A DNA stretch of 64,000 nucleotides, taken from Leeuwenhoekiella aequorea (GTDB taxonomy: Bacteria; Bacteroidota; Bacteroidia; Flavobacteriales; Flavobacteriaceae). Shown one piece after another: positions 14,701-23,786 of the stretch; within the stretch, counting starts at the first letter, position 1, and every line of letters begins with the position of its first letter. The notes under the pieces were generated by a model that saw only the letters and a list, made by a program, of their open reading frames with translations, made no database searches and was not told the origin of the DNA. The stretch is from NCBI RefSeq assembly GCF_004104375.1, contig NZ_QOVM01000007.1:1-64000 (forward strand), read 5' to 3'. A program made the position numbers and the translations under genes.

Positions 14701-16839
14701 ATGAAAAAACTAATACTTTTAATTATACCTATAGTATTTATTTTCTATTCGTGCGACAAGGATGAATCTGAAGAAATTATTATAGAAGAAGAATTGATAC
14801 TTCCTGAATTACTTACTAATCAAGCTTCAAATCTGACGGTATATTCAGTAATTTTAAGTGGTAAAGTATTAAATATTGGTAATTCTGAACTCACTGAGCA
14901 AGGTCTGTTAATAGGGCATTCACCTAATCCTACAATAGAAAATAATATAAATAAGCTTAACCTGCCGATAAATGAAGGTAATGAATTTTCAATTGAATTA
15001 ATTGAACTTGAACAAGGTGCGACGTATTATGTTAAAGCGTATGCCATAAATAGTGATGGTACAGGTTATGGAAACGAGATACAATTTACTGCCTTAAATG
15101 AAAAAGTGTTTGAAGGTGACGTCACCTTATCTACACAAGAGCAGGTAAATATATTTGGCGCTAATAATTATCAGACAATCAAAGGTAGTTTGACGATTGA
15201 AGGCACTGTAACCGACCTTAAACCACTAAAAGATTTGGTTTTTGTGAACTATGAATTAAATATAAAAGGTACAACTGCATTAAAGAATTTTGATGGGCTT
15301 CATAATCTAAAAATTGTTGGAAGACATTTAGTTATAGATAACAATACATCATTGGAAAATTTTGTAGGTATAACTAACTTAGGAGAACTTCCCATTTTAG
15401 AAGTAATTCGCAATCCTAAAATTAAAAACTTAAAAGGTTTTGATTCTCTATATAAAATAGGAACTCTAGGAATTGGGTTAAATGACAACCTCGAGAATTT
15501 GATAGGATTAGAGAGCCTATTATTGATTTATAATAATCTAGCAATTAATTCGAATCCCAATATTTTTGATCTACAAGGTTTAAACAATCTTTCAATTATA
15601 AGAGGATCTACATACATAGGCGAAAATCCTTCCTTGACCAATCTAAACGGATTGGAGAATATGGTAGACTTGGATTATTTATATTTAAACAATAACGAAT
15701 CTCTACTTCATATTGATGCTTTAAAAACATTAAACACTTTTAATGCTTTAAAAATTGACGGGTGCAATGCTTTAACTCAATTACCAGTTTTTAAAAGCAT
15801 AACAGTGATGAGTTCTATTGAAATTAGATATGGTGGAGGTTTAACTAGTTTAGAAGGTTTTAAAAATCTAAAATCTGTTAGAAACTTACTCTTTTTACAA
15901 TCCGATATTTTGAGTTTAGAAGGTCTTGAAAATTTGGAGTATATCGATAATAAATTTGAACTCATTTCCTGCGATAATCTTATAGATTTTAAAGGTTTTG
16001 AAAATGTAAAATCTATAGGAAGTGGTAGCTTTTATTCAGGATTGACAATAAATGAAAATCAAAATCTTATAAGTCTAAATGGTTTGCAAGGTTTAACAGA
16101 AGTGAATGGTTCATTGAATATTACTACAAATAAATCTCTTACAAGCTTTGATGGTCTTCAAAATTTGAAATCTATCAAAAAAACGATGCATCTAATTCAT
16201 AACGAATCACTTAATGATATTAATGCTATCGCAGGAATAACCACACTAAACGGATTTGTTCTAGAAGGAAGTAATAACTTAACGCAATTACCGGTATTCA
16301 ATAATTTAACTCAATTAGACTATATATTTATCGCGTATGGTGGAGGATTAACCAATTTACAAGGATTTAATAAGTTGCAATTTGTTGAAGAAATAACCCT
16401 TGAAGAATCAAACATTACTACTTTAGAAGGGTTAGAAAGATTAGAAAAAATTGGGAAAATATTAAAAATTCAACGATGCAATAATATGCTTAATTTAGAA
16501 GGATTGACTAATGTTAAATCAATTGGAAATGGTTTTTCAGATCAAGGGATAAGTATAAATTACAATAGAAAAATAAAAAATTTAACTGGCTTAAATAAAT
16601 TAGCTCAAATCAATGGGACTTTAGAAATAAGAGGCAATGAATTTTTAGAGAGTTTAAACGGATTGGAATCTATATCTATGATTGATAAGAATATAGAAAT
16701 AAACGGAAATTCAGAATTATCAAATTTTTGTTCCTTAGCATCTTATTTCACTAAAAACTCATATAAAGGAAACTACATAGTTGAAAATAATTTTAGAAAT
16801 CCATCTATACAAGATCTAATAGATGGAAATTGTAATTAA
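14701..16839 (+). CDS. Large repeat-rich surface lipoprotein (receptor-L/LRR-like)
   Basis: I start this 712-aa protein at the ATG at 14701; the five codons upstream to a TTG are less likely. The lipoprotein signal is MKKLILLIIPIVFIFYSC with Cys18, then an acidic linker. Residues about 33-130 look like a fibronectin-type or IPT-like domain (YSVILSGKV...GATYYVKAYAINSDGTGYGNEIQFTA). From about 140 to 700 runs a series of 22-26-residue leucine-rich, receptor-L-type units (xLxxLxGLxxLxxIxxxLxIxxNxxL). Residues about 338-506 and 507-675 are an internal duplication of 169 residues. It is likely anchored in the outer membrane and exposed. Expression context is unclear; degenerate cassette DNA flanks it. 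Confidence 0.75.
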   Translation: MKKLILLIIPIVFIFYSCDKDESEEIIIEEELILPELLTNQASNLTVYSVILSGKVLNIGNSELTEQGLLIGHSPNPTIENNINKLNLPINEGNEFSIELIELEQGATYYVKAYAINSDGTGYGNEIQFTALNEKVFEGDVTLSTQEQVNIFGANNYQTIKGSLTIEGTVTDLKPLKDLVFVNYELNIKGTTALKNFDGLHNLKIVGRHLVIDNNTSLENFVGITNLGELPILEVIRNPKIKNLKGFDSLYKIGTLGIGLNDNLENLIGLESLLLIYNNLAINSNPNIFDLQGLNNLSIIRGSTYIGENPSLTNLNGLENMVDLDYLYLNNNESLLHIDALKTLNTFNALKIDGCNALTQLPVFKSITVMSSIEIRYGGGLTSLEGFKNLKSVRNLLFLQSDILSLEGLENLEYIDNKFELISCDNLIDFKGFENVKSIGSGSFYSGLTINENQNLISLNGLQGLTEVNGSLNITTNKSLTSFDGLQNLKSIKKTMHLIHNESLNDINAIAGITTLNGFVLEGSNNLTQLPVFNNLTQLDYIFIAYGGGLTNLQGFNKLQFVEEITLEESNITTLEGLERLEKIGKILKIQRCNNMLNLEGLTNVKSIGNGFSDQGISINYNRKIKNLTGLNKLAQINGTLEIRGNEFLESLNGLESISMIDKNIEINGNSELSNFCSLASYFTKNSYKGNYIVENNFRNPSIQDLIDGNCN

Positions 16840-16849
16840 ATTTTTGATA

Positions 16850-16978
16850 ACCATTCATACTAATTATTATCAGTAAGTACTTACATCTCAAAACATCGCA
16901 ACTCTTTTATCTAGAACTTATTTGCTAAATTAGTTGTTCAACCACATAAGTGATCTTACATAATACTATAAAAAATCA
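16850..16978 (+). other. Degenerate attC-like remnant
   Basis: The right-arm sequence of the cassette sites is still readable here: ACTTATTTGCTAAATTAG followed by TTGTTCAACCACATAAGTGA and CTTACATAA, compared with TTTATTTGCTAAATTAGTTG... in attC4. Both cores are lost. It suggests that cassettes once extended to this point. Confidence 0.45.
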
Positions 16979-16981
16979 TAT

Positions 16982-17611
16982 ATGAAGAAAATCCTACTAA
17001 CCTTACTATTTAGTGCTTTAATTTGTTCTTGTTCCTCCTCAAAAGTTGGAAATGATAGCACCAAATACTTCGACGAAAACAATGTCGAAATAAGTAAATC
17101 AAAGTTCAACCGTGTTCGTTCTACCAATAAATTATTAGATATTCCCGGAGATTCTGCAAATCATAAAAAATTGACTTTAAGGGAGAAACAAGGGAAAATC
17201 ACAAATAGAGATTTATTGGAATCACTGCTTGAGAAAGAAACAAACCAAGAAATAGATTCAACCAAACCAATAGTTATAATTTACTATCCAGGAAAAGATC
17301 CTTGTAATTCAAGTGGCTCAATCCCGCAAGAATCAAGAAAAGTTTGGTTCAAACAGTTAAATGATGGAATAAATCAAATTGCTCAAACTAATCCCATTTA
17401 TGTTTATAAGGATAATAATGGCCTAGAACAATACGATGGAGGTTTGACTTGGCATAAAGATCCAGAAGGAACAGTTGAAAGACTATTTTTTGAATATCAT
17501 TATCCGTGTAGCAGTTTTGTAGTAATTTCAAAAGACGGAAACTATATTAGCTATTTCGGTGAATTTGGAAAAGAATATGTTTGGGAGGCAACCCAACGTA
17601 TGAATAAATAA
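16982..17611 (+). CDS. Hypothetical lipoprotein
   Basis: This 209-aa protein has a lipoprotein signal (MKKILLTLLFSALICSC, lipidated Cys near residue 17 and a CSSS stretch after it). The mature part has KPIVIIYYPGKDPCNSSG (about residues 97-114), which looks like a beta strand followed by a Cys-bearing turn, and FFEYHYPCSSFVVISKDGNYISYFGEFG towards the end. Two conserved-looking cysteines might pair. No family is assigned. It is flanked by degenerate cassette-type repeats on both sides, so it may be an old cassette gene. Confidence 0.65.
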   Translation: MKKILLTLLFSALICSCSSSKVGNDSTKYFDENNVEISKSKFNRVRSTNKLLDIPGDSANHKKLTLREKQGKITNRDLLESLLEKETNQEIDSTKPIVIIYYPGKDPCNSSGSIPQESRKVWFKQLNDGINQIAQTNPIYVYKDNNGLEQYDGGLTWHKDPEGTVERLFFEYHYPCSSFVVISKDGNYISYFGEFGKEYVWEATQRMNK

Positions 17612-17750
17612 ATTCCCAGCAATTATTAATGAATAAATAAACCAGAAGATAATCTATTAAACGAGAAATTTTGGCCTCAACTGGATTTGTTCTTTTGAAT
17701 GCATTCTAGTTCGAGAAATAGGACTGGAATTACTTTGACTTCCCTCGCCT

Positions 17751-17789
17751 ACTCACAAAATCCTCTTAGGGTTTTGTGAGTATTTTTTT
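17751..17789 (+). terminator. Terminator-like hairpin, probably an attC relic
   Basis: ACTCACAAAA (17751-17760) pairs perfectly with TTTTGTGAGT (17772-17781), with a further CCT/AGG inside, and is followed by seven T. The sequence in front (CCCTCGCCTACT) matches the central part of the cassette sites (CTCGCCTACTTACGAAAATCC), so this is probably a decayed attC hairpin that now can act as a terminator. Confidence 0.6.
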
Positions 17790-17929
17790 GATTTATTATA
17801 TAATCACTACTGCATTCACAACATTTGGGGCAACAATACAATTGAGCAATCCATTTAGACAACTCAGTGATTATAGTTGAGAATTATTTAATGTCTAGAA
17901 TACTTTTGGCCATAAATAAATATCAAACG

Positions 17930-18910
17930 ATGAATAAAATTCTAAAACGAGTAATAATCTTTCTGGTAGTTAACATATGCATATTCTTCTTGACTGCATT
18001 TGTACTTATCAATTGGCCAATACCTAAAAAAGAATCTGCCAAAAATTATGATTACAGTTCGATAGATACGCTTTCAGTTAAAAGCTTTAAAAAACAAGAG
18101 TACTGGATTATAATGCGCGATGGCAATGAATTATTTAGTCAAATTTACCCTAGTAAGTCTAAAACTGTTTTAATTTTAATTCACGGAAGTGGATCAGAAA
18201 GTCGATACCTGGAACCACTAGCAGGAACTATTTCTCACGATAACTTTGCCACTGTAATTACACCAGATTTAAGAGGTCATGGACGTAATCTCAAAGAGCT
18301 ACCAGACATTCATTACATTGGTCAATTAGAAGAAGATATCGAAGATATTATCAACTACGCAAAAGAAAGTTTGAAGGCTAAGAAGATTGTATTAGCAGGA
18401 CATTCTTCGGGTGGTGGTTTAGTTTTAAGATATATCGCTAATGCAAATCTAACAAGAGTTGATAAAGCAATAATGATTGCTCCATATCTAGGACACGACG
18501 CTCCTACTGTAAAACCGAAAAGTGGCGGTTGGGTAACAGTTGGAATCAAAAGATGGGTTGGTTTATCGATGCTTAATACTATAGGTATTGAAAATTATAA
18601 TAAAAAACCGGTTCTCTTTTTTAACAGATCTAAAGCTTATGATGACAGTCTACAGAATAAATCCTATTCTTACCGTATGGCAGTTAATTTTGCACCTAAA
18701 AACTATAAAGAGGATATTGATCACCTACAAACAAGTAGTTTTGTTTTAGTGGGTTCTGAGGATGAAAGTTTCTATCCTAATAAATTCAAGAAAGTTTTTA
18801 GTCCGGCTTCTCGATACGTCGATATACAAATCTTACAAGGTGTAAATCACCTAAACATTGTGAAGAATAACGAAGTTTTAGAGAAAATTGAGAAATACTT
18901 ATCCAATTAA
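17930..18910 (+). CDS. Alpha/beta hydrolase with N-terminal membrane anchor
   Basis: I take the ATG at 17930 (326 aa); two earlier in-frame starts (17867 GTG, 17891 ATG) would add a non-conserved leader. Residues 7-28 form a signal anchor. The hydrolase fold follows: LILIHGSGSESRY (oxyanion loop, about 81-93), PDLRGHGRN (112-120), and GHSSGG with nucleophile Ser159. The acid is likely the Asp in VGSEDESFYP and the base the His in GVNHLNIV near the C-terminus, so the triad is complete. It is a serine esterase or lysophospholipase-like enzyme, exposed to the periplasm or on the outer face. The substrate is unknown. Confidence 0.8.
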   Translation: MNKILKRVIIFLVVNICIFFLTAFVLINWPIPKKESAKNYDYSSIDTLSVKSFKKQEYWIIMRDGNELFSQIYPSKSKTVLILIHGSGSESRYLEPLAGTISHDNFATVITPDLRGHGRNLKELPDIHYIGQLEEDIEDIINYAKESLKAKKIVLAGHSSGGGLVLRYIANANLTRVDKAIMIAPYLGHDAPTVKPKSGGWVTVGIKRWVGLSMLNTIGIENYNKKPVLFFNRSKAYDDSLQNKSYSYRMAVNFAPKNYKEDIDHLQTSSFVLVGSEDESFYPNKFKKVFSPASRYVDIQILQGVNHLNIVKNNEVLEKIEKYLSN

Positions 18911-18978
18911 AGATTTGGAAACGGTTACCAATTGCAGTTAATCGCTAAAGATTTTAAAGGGTATTCGACAATAAAAAT

Positions 18979-19236
18979 GGATTCTATCAACCACTACAGA
19001 ATTCAAAATCGAATAATTTTCTGTTTGAAATTTTTGGACAAAATATTTTTACCAATAAGCAAAATGCCTATCGACATATGATTATTGAACATAGAATTTT
19101 AAAAGAAAGAGGTTCTATATTTTTACAGAAAGTAAAAGAATTAAAAGCTAACGGAATGAAAACCGAACCCGCTTTTGCTAAATTATTAGGATTAAAGGGA
19201 AACCCATATACCGAATTATTAAAGTTTGAATTATAG
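18979..19236 (+). pseudogene. DUF4269 family protein, C-terminal remnant
   Basis: An open frame without a start codon encodes FEIFGQNIFTNKQNAYRHMI, then HRILKERG and KTEPAFAKLLGLKGNPYTEL, which is the C-terminal signature of DUF4269 proteins (F-x-Q-x-A-Y-R-H-M-x-x-E and K-T-E-P-A-F). The N-terminal nucleotidyltransferase-like half is missing, and upstream sequence (18911-18978) shows no matching frame. It is a decayed gene fragment, oriented as its neighbours. Bases 19237-19316 hold no gene. Confidence 0.6.
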
Positions 19237-19316
19237 TATATTAAACCTCATTTTAAAAAAATAGTATTAAATTTTGAACCTCTTATAAATTCTCAAACTA
19301 ACGTAAACGCACCCTA

Positions 19317-20081
19317 ATGTCGATAACCAAAGAATCTGAATTAATCGGAATGAAAGAAATTAGTGAAGTCGTAGGAACTACACTAAAGTTGATGAGAGAA
19401 TATGCTAAGGTAGGCATGTCTACAAAAGAGTTAGATGAATATGGTGGTCAGCTTTTAAAAGGTTATGGTGCTAAGTCAGCACCTTATGAGACCTATGGAT
19501 TTCCGGGCTATACTTGTATAAGTATTAATAAAGAGGCTGCACACGGAATACCTTCTGAAGAAAAAATATTAAAAGAAGGAGATTTGATTAATATTGATGT
19601 TTCTGCAGAATTAAACGGATTTTGGTCTGATAATGGGGGCTCTTTTGTCCTCGGAAAAGATATTCATAATCACCAACCTCTTGTAGATGCTTCTAAAGCT
19701 ATTTTACAGAAGGCAATTACGCGTATAAAAGGCGGAGTAAAAATTTCTGAAATTGGATATCTAATAGAAACTGAAGCAAAAAAGTCTGGGTTTAAAGTTA
19801 TTAAAAACCTGGCGGGTCATGGAGTGGGCAGAAGTTTACACGAAGAGCCTGAAAATATTTTAAATTATAGAGTAAAAAGTAACAGGGAGCGTTTTAAAAA
19901 AAACACCACAGTTGCAATTGAAACATTTATTTCGACAAATTCAACTGCTGCAGTAGAATTAAATGACGGCTGGACGCTGGTAGGAAATAAAGGTGGATAT
20001 GTAGCTCAACACGAACAAACAATACTAGTAACCAATACATACCCGGTGATTTTAACCAAATCGAATGAAATTTATAATTAA
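19317..20081 (+). CDS. map: Type I methionine aminopeptidase
   Basis: This 254-aa cytosolic metalloprotease removes the initiator Met from nascent proteins. All metal ligands of the pita-bread fold are present: Asp94 (INIDVSAE), Asp105 (WSDNGG), His168 (AGHGVGRSLHEEP), Glu202 (AIETFIS) and Glu233 (QHEQTILVT), and the substrate-site His76 (AAHGIPSE). Length fits the enzyme without a zinc-finger extension. It stands alone rather than in a ribosomal-protein operon, which is the usual place of the essential copy in many bacteria, so it could be a second paralogue. Confidence 0.88.
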   Translation: MSITKESELIGMKEISEVVGTTLKLMREYAKVGMSTKELDEYGGQLLKGYGAKSAPYETYGFPGYTCISINKEAAHGIPSEEKILKEGDLINIDVSAELNGFWSDNGGSFVLGKDIHNHQPLVDASKAILQKAITRIKGGVKISEIGYLIETEAKKSGFKVIKNLAGHGVGRSLHEEPENILNYRVKSNRERFKKNTTVAIETFISTNSTAAVELNDGWTLVGNKGGYVAQHEQTILVTNTYPVILTKSNEIYN

Positions 20082-20179
20082 CTGATACTTTTCCCCCTTA
20101 TACTAAATATGTCACGCGAGACTGTAGAGTCTTACTACTTTGCCTCTAATTCCCAAATAAGTTAGATACGAATAAATAA

Positions 20180-20374
20180 ATGATCAAAACAACGAAGTAT
20201 TTTTTAAACTTTAATAATCTTAAAATGGGACTCGTATTTGCAGCAGGATTAGTGGTCTATGATTATTTTGCACAAGACGAGATAGACTGGATTAAAGTCT
20301 TAATCCTTGCATTATTTATGGTATTCCTCAATACAATCTATACTATAAGAATGAATAATTCTAAAACTACTTAG
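20180..20374 (+). CDS. Small two-segment membrane protein
   Basis: This 64-aa protein has two hydrophobic segments (about 15-31 and 38-55) around a short acidic loop (YDYFAQDEIDW), ending in a basic tail. No family is recognised. The start ATG sits about 100 bp past map, with a gap that carries no terminator-like hairpin. It is probably a real small inner-membrane protein, judged by the coherent segment layout only. Confidence 0.5.
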   Translation: MIKTTKYFLNFNNLKMGLVFAAGLVVYDYFAQDEIDWIKVLILALFMVFLNTIYTIRMNNSKTT

Positions 20375-20396
20375 TAGTTTAATAATTTCAATATTG

Positions 20397-20504
20397 CTAA
20401 GGCTTTATTGTTTTGTCATTTTTTTGCTCCAGCTTGAGTGATATTCCCGTACCATCTTCTAGCCAAAATCTAAAAATTCTACCTATTTTTCTTCCGCAGT
20501 AAAA
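20397..20504 (-). pseudogene. Short gene remnant on the minus strand
   Basis: A minus-strand open frame of about 35 codons without a start encodes CGRKIGRIFRFWLEDGTG and ends LKLEQKNDKTIKP before a TAG. It reads like the true end of a protein gene, but I cannot assign a family. The rest of this 250-bp gap shows no gene. Confidence 0.3.
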
Positions 20505-20624
20505 TCATATTTACGGCTAAAAACAGGTGTTCACTGAAAAGTGAAACGCATTCACTGATTGGTTTTATACAGTACCCTGAAAAAAGTTACTTTAGTCTCC
20601 TAATAACTTATAAATCAGGTTAAA

Positions 20625-21395
20625 ATGAAAAAATTGATCATAAAAAAACAAATAAATTGCACTATTGTATTTTGCATTGCTTTAATTGCTACGTCATTTA
20701 TTAGTTGTTCAGATAGTGAAGATAATGTTGTAAATACAGAAAATGAGGAAGAAATAGTAACCGAATTACACGCAGCATTTTCTGCATTCAATCCTGAGGC
20801 AACCACAATTTATCTCGATGGATCTAAAGTGATTATTGAAACGACCGGTCTGCCTAATCATGAAACTGTTTACTGGGGTGAAGGGCACACACTTTATAAA
20901 GAAGAGCCTGATGTAAATAGAACTCCGTCTATTATGTCTAGTAACAATAATGAGGTGACAATTTCTGTAGATGCTACTCCTAATCTTACCGGTAATTCGG
21001 TAGCTACACAGCTCAATACTATAGGGATTGCAGTAAGCGGCTCCTCTATATTTAACGATCAGGAAGGTGGCGGTGCTTTAGATCAGGCAGCAGGGAGTTT
21101 AGACTGGACTGGTGCGCACATTGGGCCGGGCGTTTATCACTATCATTTAGAACCAAAGGCATTTACAGATGATGATGATGCATTAGTGGGTATTCTGCTG
21201 GACGGCGTTTTTCTTTATGGGAGAAAATGCAATTCAACCGGAAGCTACCCTACAGATTTAGATGCTTCGGGAGGTCACATCACATCCACGCAATACACTG
21301 CAGGCGAGGAAGAATACCATTATCACATAATTAACGAACTCTACTCTAACACGGGATCTTATATTGCTTTTGCAGGACCGTATCAAGGATATTAA
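20625..21395 (+). CDS. YHYH domain lipoprotein
   Basis: This 256-aa protein has a signal peptide with a lipobox (CIALIATSFISC). The mature part carries the YHYH domain: GLPNHETVYWGEGHTLY (about residues 76-92), GPGVYHYHLEP (about 166-176), DGVFLYGRKC, and EEEYHYHIINEL near the end. The paired YHYH motifs are expected metal-binding His/Tyr clusters. Function is not established. It is the first gene of a three-gene cluster with a MORN-type lipoprotein (8-bp gap) and a SCO1 protein, suggesting a shared extracytoplasmic role, probably metal-related. Confidence 0.82.
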   Translation: MKKLIIKKQINCTIVFCIALIATSFISCSDSEDNVVNTENEEEIVTELHAAFSAFNPEATTIYLDGSKVIIETTGLPNHETVYWGEGHTLYKEEPDVNRTPSIMSSNNNEVTISVDATPNLTGNSVATQLNTIGIAVSGSSIFNDQEGGGALDQAAGSLDWTGAHIGPGVYHYHLEPKAFTDDDDALVGILLDGVFLYGRKCNSTGSYPTDLDASGGHITSTQYTAGEEEYHYHIINELYSNTGSYIAFAGPYQGY

Positions 21396-21403
21396 TAATC
21401 GCT

Positions 21404-22036
21404 ATGAAAGTTTTAGTTTACCTAATACCATTATTATTATTATTATTATGCTGTAGTTGTACCAAAACTATAAACACTAAAAGTAACTCTTTAAACGAAT
21501 CAGCTTCAGAACTTGCTCTTGATATAGATACGACCGAAGTTTTAAAAAAAGATCTGGTACTCAATCAGAATGAAGGAAAGTGGTACTATAATAATGTCCC
21601 CTATTCAGGTTATTCTTTAAAATTTCATGCTAATGACACACTGGGCGAAAAGTTGCGATTTCAGAATGGAAAAAGAACGGGAATAGCCAGAAAATGGTCG
21701 GCAAATGGCGTTCTTCGTATTGAATCTTACTACAAGCAAAATAAACTAGACAGCACGTACACCACCTGGTGGGAAAACGGAGTTCTGGCTTCACAATCGT
21801 ATTATGAGCAAGGGGAAAAACAAGGCGTAGAAAAAGAATGGTATCCCACCGGGCAGCTTGCTAAAAAGCGCCAACTGCTTAACGGAAATGAAGAAGGCTT
21901 GCAACAAGCCTGGTTGCAAAACGGAACGCTATACGTTAACTACGAAGCAAAAAACGGTCGCATTTTTGGTATGCGTCGTGCCAACTCGTGCTACAGGTTA
22001 GAAAACGAACAAATCATTAAAGATGAAAAAATATAA
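21404..22036 (+). CDS. MORN/YwqK-type repeat lipoprotein
   Basis: This 210-aa protein has a lipoprotein signal (LLLLLLCCSC). The mature part contains four to five repeats of the MORN/YwqK type, xGxxxxWxxNGxLxxxxxYxxGKxxG: GIARKWSANGVLRIESYY, YTTWWENGVLASQSYYEQGEKQG, VEKEWYPTGQLAKKRQL and QQAWLQNGTLYVNY. These repeats are structural. Though such genes are often labelled toxin-antitoxin YwqK, nothing here indicates that role. The 3' end overlaps the SCO1 gene by 14 bp, so these two are co-translated; the YHYH gene lies 8 bp upstream. Confidence 0.78.
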   Translation: MKVLVYLIPLLLLLLCCSCTKTINTKSNSLNESASELALDIDTTEVLKKDLVLNQNEGKWYYNNVPYSGYSLKFHANDTLGEKLRFQNGKRTGIARKWSANGVLRIESYYKQNKLDSTYTTWWENGVLASQSYYEQGEKQGVEKEWYPTGQLAKKRQLLNGNEEGLQQAWLQNGTLYVNYEAKNGRIFGMRRANSCYRLENEQIIKDEKI

Positions 22037-22700
22037 TTTTTTAATAGGTATCCTTCTCTTTTTAGTGCTCAGTTGTAAGAGTGAAACAAAACAGGAAAAA
22101 ACCGAGGTCGCTGAAACTAGCCGGGTTGCATATTTGCCGTATTACGATGATGAGTCTTTCACCCCACGATGGATAACACCCAATAGCGCAGATGAAAAAG
22201 CATTCCATAAAATACCAGATTTTAATTTTGTAAATCAATTGGGAGAACCAGTAACCCAGAAGACCTTTGAAGGGAAAATCTACGTTACAGATTTTTTCTT
22301 TACCATTTGTCCGGGGATTTGTCCAAAAATGACAGATAATATGTTTAAAATTCAAGAGGAATTTAAAAATGATGAAGATGTTCTTTTGCTCTCCCATTCG
22401 GTAATGCCCAGTACAGATACCGTTGAAGTTTTAAAAGAGTATGCAGAAACCAATAGTGTTATTGACAATAAATGGCACCTGGTTACAGGTGATAAAAATG
22501 AAATCTATTCACTAGGCAGAGATCAGTACTTTGTAGAAAATGATTTAGGTGAACCTAAAAGCATAGACGATTTTTTACATACCGAAAACTTCCTACTTAT
22601 TGATAAAAATAAACATATCAGAGGCATTTATAACGGCTTAAACAGAGCTTCAATTGCCCAATTAATTACAGACATCAAAACGCTGAAAAAAGAAAACTAG
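22023..22700 (+). CDS. SCO1/SenC-family copper chaperone-like protein
   Basis: This 225-aa lipoprotein (LLFLVLSCKS) has a thioredoxin-like fold with the SCO1 metal site: ICPGICPKMTDNM carries the CxxxC pair (C-P-G-I-C, near residues 98-102), and a His (LLSHSVMPSTDT and later LHTENFLLID) completes the copper ligands. SCO proteins deliver copper to cytochrome c oxidase or act as thiol-disulfide oxidoreductases. The clustering with YHYH and MORN lipoproteins, with an overlapping start, points to one periplasmic metal-handling function. Confidence 0.88.
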   Translation: MKKYNFLIGILLFLVLSCKSETKQEKTEVAETSRVAYLPYYDDESFTPRWITPNSADEKAFHKIPDFNFVNQLGEPVTQKTFEGKIYVTDFFFTICPGICPKMTDNMFKIQEEFKNDEDVLLLSHSVMPSTDTVEVLKEYAETNSVIDNKWHLVTGDKNEIYSLGRDQYFVENDLGEPKSIDDFLHTENFLLIDKNKHIRGIYNGLNRASIAQLITDIKTLKKEN

Positions 22701-22844
22701 CTATTCCAGATACTTCATAAAAAACATTCGAGAATTGGTTTAGAATTACTAAATTATGTTTTGAATTTGGCCGCACCTCACAAGAGGTAATCGATGCCTA
22801 ATTTTTAACTGTACTCAATGCAATTCTATACGACAACTTTTACT

Positions 22845-23321
22845 ATGAAGAATCTAATACCACTCCTACTAATTTTCATTTCTACGTCAGTTTTTGCTCA
22901 GAAATCAAATTATAAGGTCTTCTCCTATTTAACGCCAGGAACAAAAGCACCAAATACGCATTACATAGGTGAAGCCTGGTTAAACAGTATAATACACGAT
23001 GATCAAGAACTGGGCTATGCGATTACAAAAGCTACTTTTAAAGCAAATTCTACCTTAGACTGGCACAAACACGGTTCGGCACAAGTTTTAATAATCGTAG
23101 ATGGCGAAGCCTATTATCAAGAGCGAGAAACCCAGCCGGTGATTTTAAAAAAAGGGGATATTATTAAATGCGAGAAAGATACAGAGCATTGGCACTCTTC
23201 AACTAAAACAAGTGATGTGACCTATCTGGCGCTATATGGTGAAGAACAGCCTACCACCTGGACCGAAGTAGTTACGCAGGAATATTATGATAGCGTAGCA
23301 GAAAAACTAACAAGCCACTAA
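22845..23321 (+). CDS. Secreted cupin-domain protein
   Basis: I prefer the ATG at 22845 (158 aa) because it gives a clean signal peptide (MKNLIPLLLIFISTSVFAQ); an upstream ATG at 22818 adds nine residues before it. The cupin core spans residues about 60-130: DWHKHGSAQVLIIVDGEAYYQ (cupin motif 1, with H-x-H and the later Glu) and EKDTEHWHSS (motif 2 His). Metal-binding residues are present, so an enzyme or metal-dependent binding protein is plausible. The substrate is unknown. No operon partner is evident, and it is 145 bp from the SCO1 gene. Confidence 0.8.
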   Translation: MKNLIPLLLIFISTSVFAQKSNYKVFSYLTPGTKAPNTHYIGEAWLNSIIHDDQELGYAITKATFKANSTLDWHKHGSAQVLIIVDGEAYYQERETQPVILKKGDIIKCEKDTEHWHSSTKTSDVTYLALYGEEQPTTWTEVVTQEYYDSVAEKLTSH

Positions 23322-23371
23322 GCGTAGCCCAACACAAGCCATTTAAATTTCTAATGGAATACTAAAGCGAA

Positions 23372-23779
23372 ATGATAACAATTAGATACGCTAAAGAGCG
23401 ATTGACTAGCAATTTAAGATTGGGGTTATTCTTTTTTGGTACAGGTTTGTTACTCTTTGTAGGAGAACTATTATTTAGCGGAGCAGATAATTCAATGTCT
23501 GTTATAGGAAGTGGACAAATTTTTGGAGGCTCTACTCTACTTGCTGTATATTATTTTGAATATAAAAAGCAATACCTCACCCTTAGAAATGGAGTATTGA
23601 CTAAGCACACGTTATTTCCAAAACATATTCAACTTACCCAACTTAAATCGATAAAAGAATTTGCCGGCGATTTAAAGCTTATCACCTCAAAACAAGAATT
23701 TATAGTTAACACCCAAATTGTAGATCCCATTTCACTAGCAGAACTAATAAACGAACTGCAGCGTTATGATTTAAATTAA
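23372..23779 (+). CDS. Hypothetical two-segment membrane protein
   Basis: This 135-aa protein has two hydrophobic segments (about 15-34 and 43-60) followed by a beta-rich soluble domain of about 70 residues (YLTLRNGVLTKHTLFPKHIQLTQLKSIKEFAGDLKLIT), a layout seen in small bacterial PH-domain membrane proteins. No firm family is assigned. The start lies 50 bp after the cupin gene, so the two could share a transcript. Confidence 0.6.
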   Translation: MITIRYAKERLTSNLRLGLFFFGTGLLLFVGELLFSGADNSMSVIGSGQIFGGSTLLAVYYFEYKKQYLTLRNGVLTKHTLFPKHIQLTQLKSIKEFAGDLKLITSKQEFIVNTQIVDPISLAELINELQRYDLN

Positions 23780-23786
23780 AATATCT

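Noticed and set aside
21404-22036. Labelling the MORN/YwqK lipoprotein as an antitoxin
   Set aside because: The repeat family is often annotated that way, but no toxin gene is adjacent and the protein is a lipoprotein in a SCO1/YHYH cluster.
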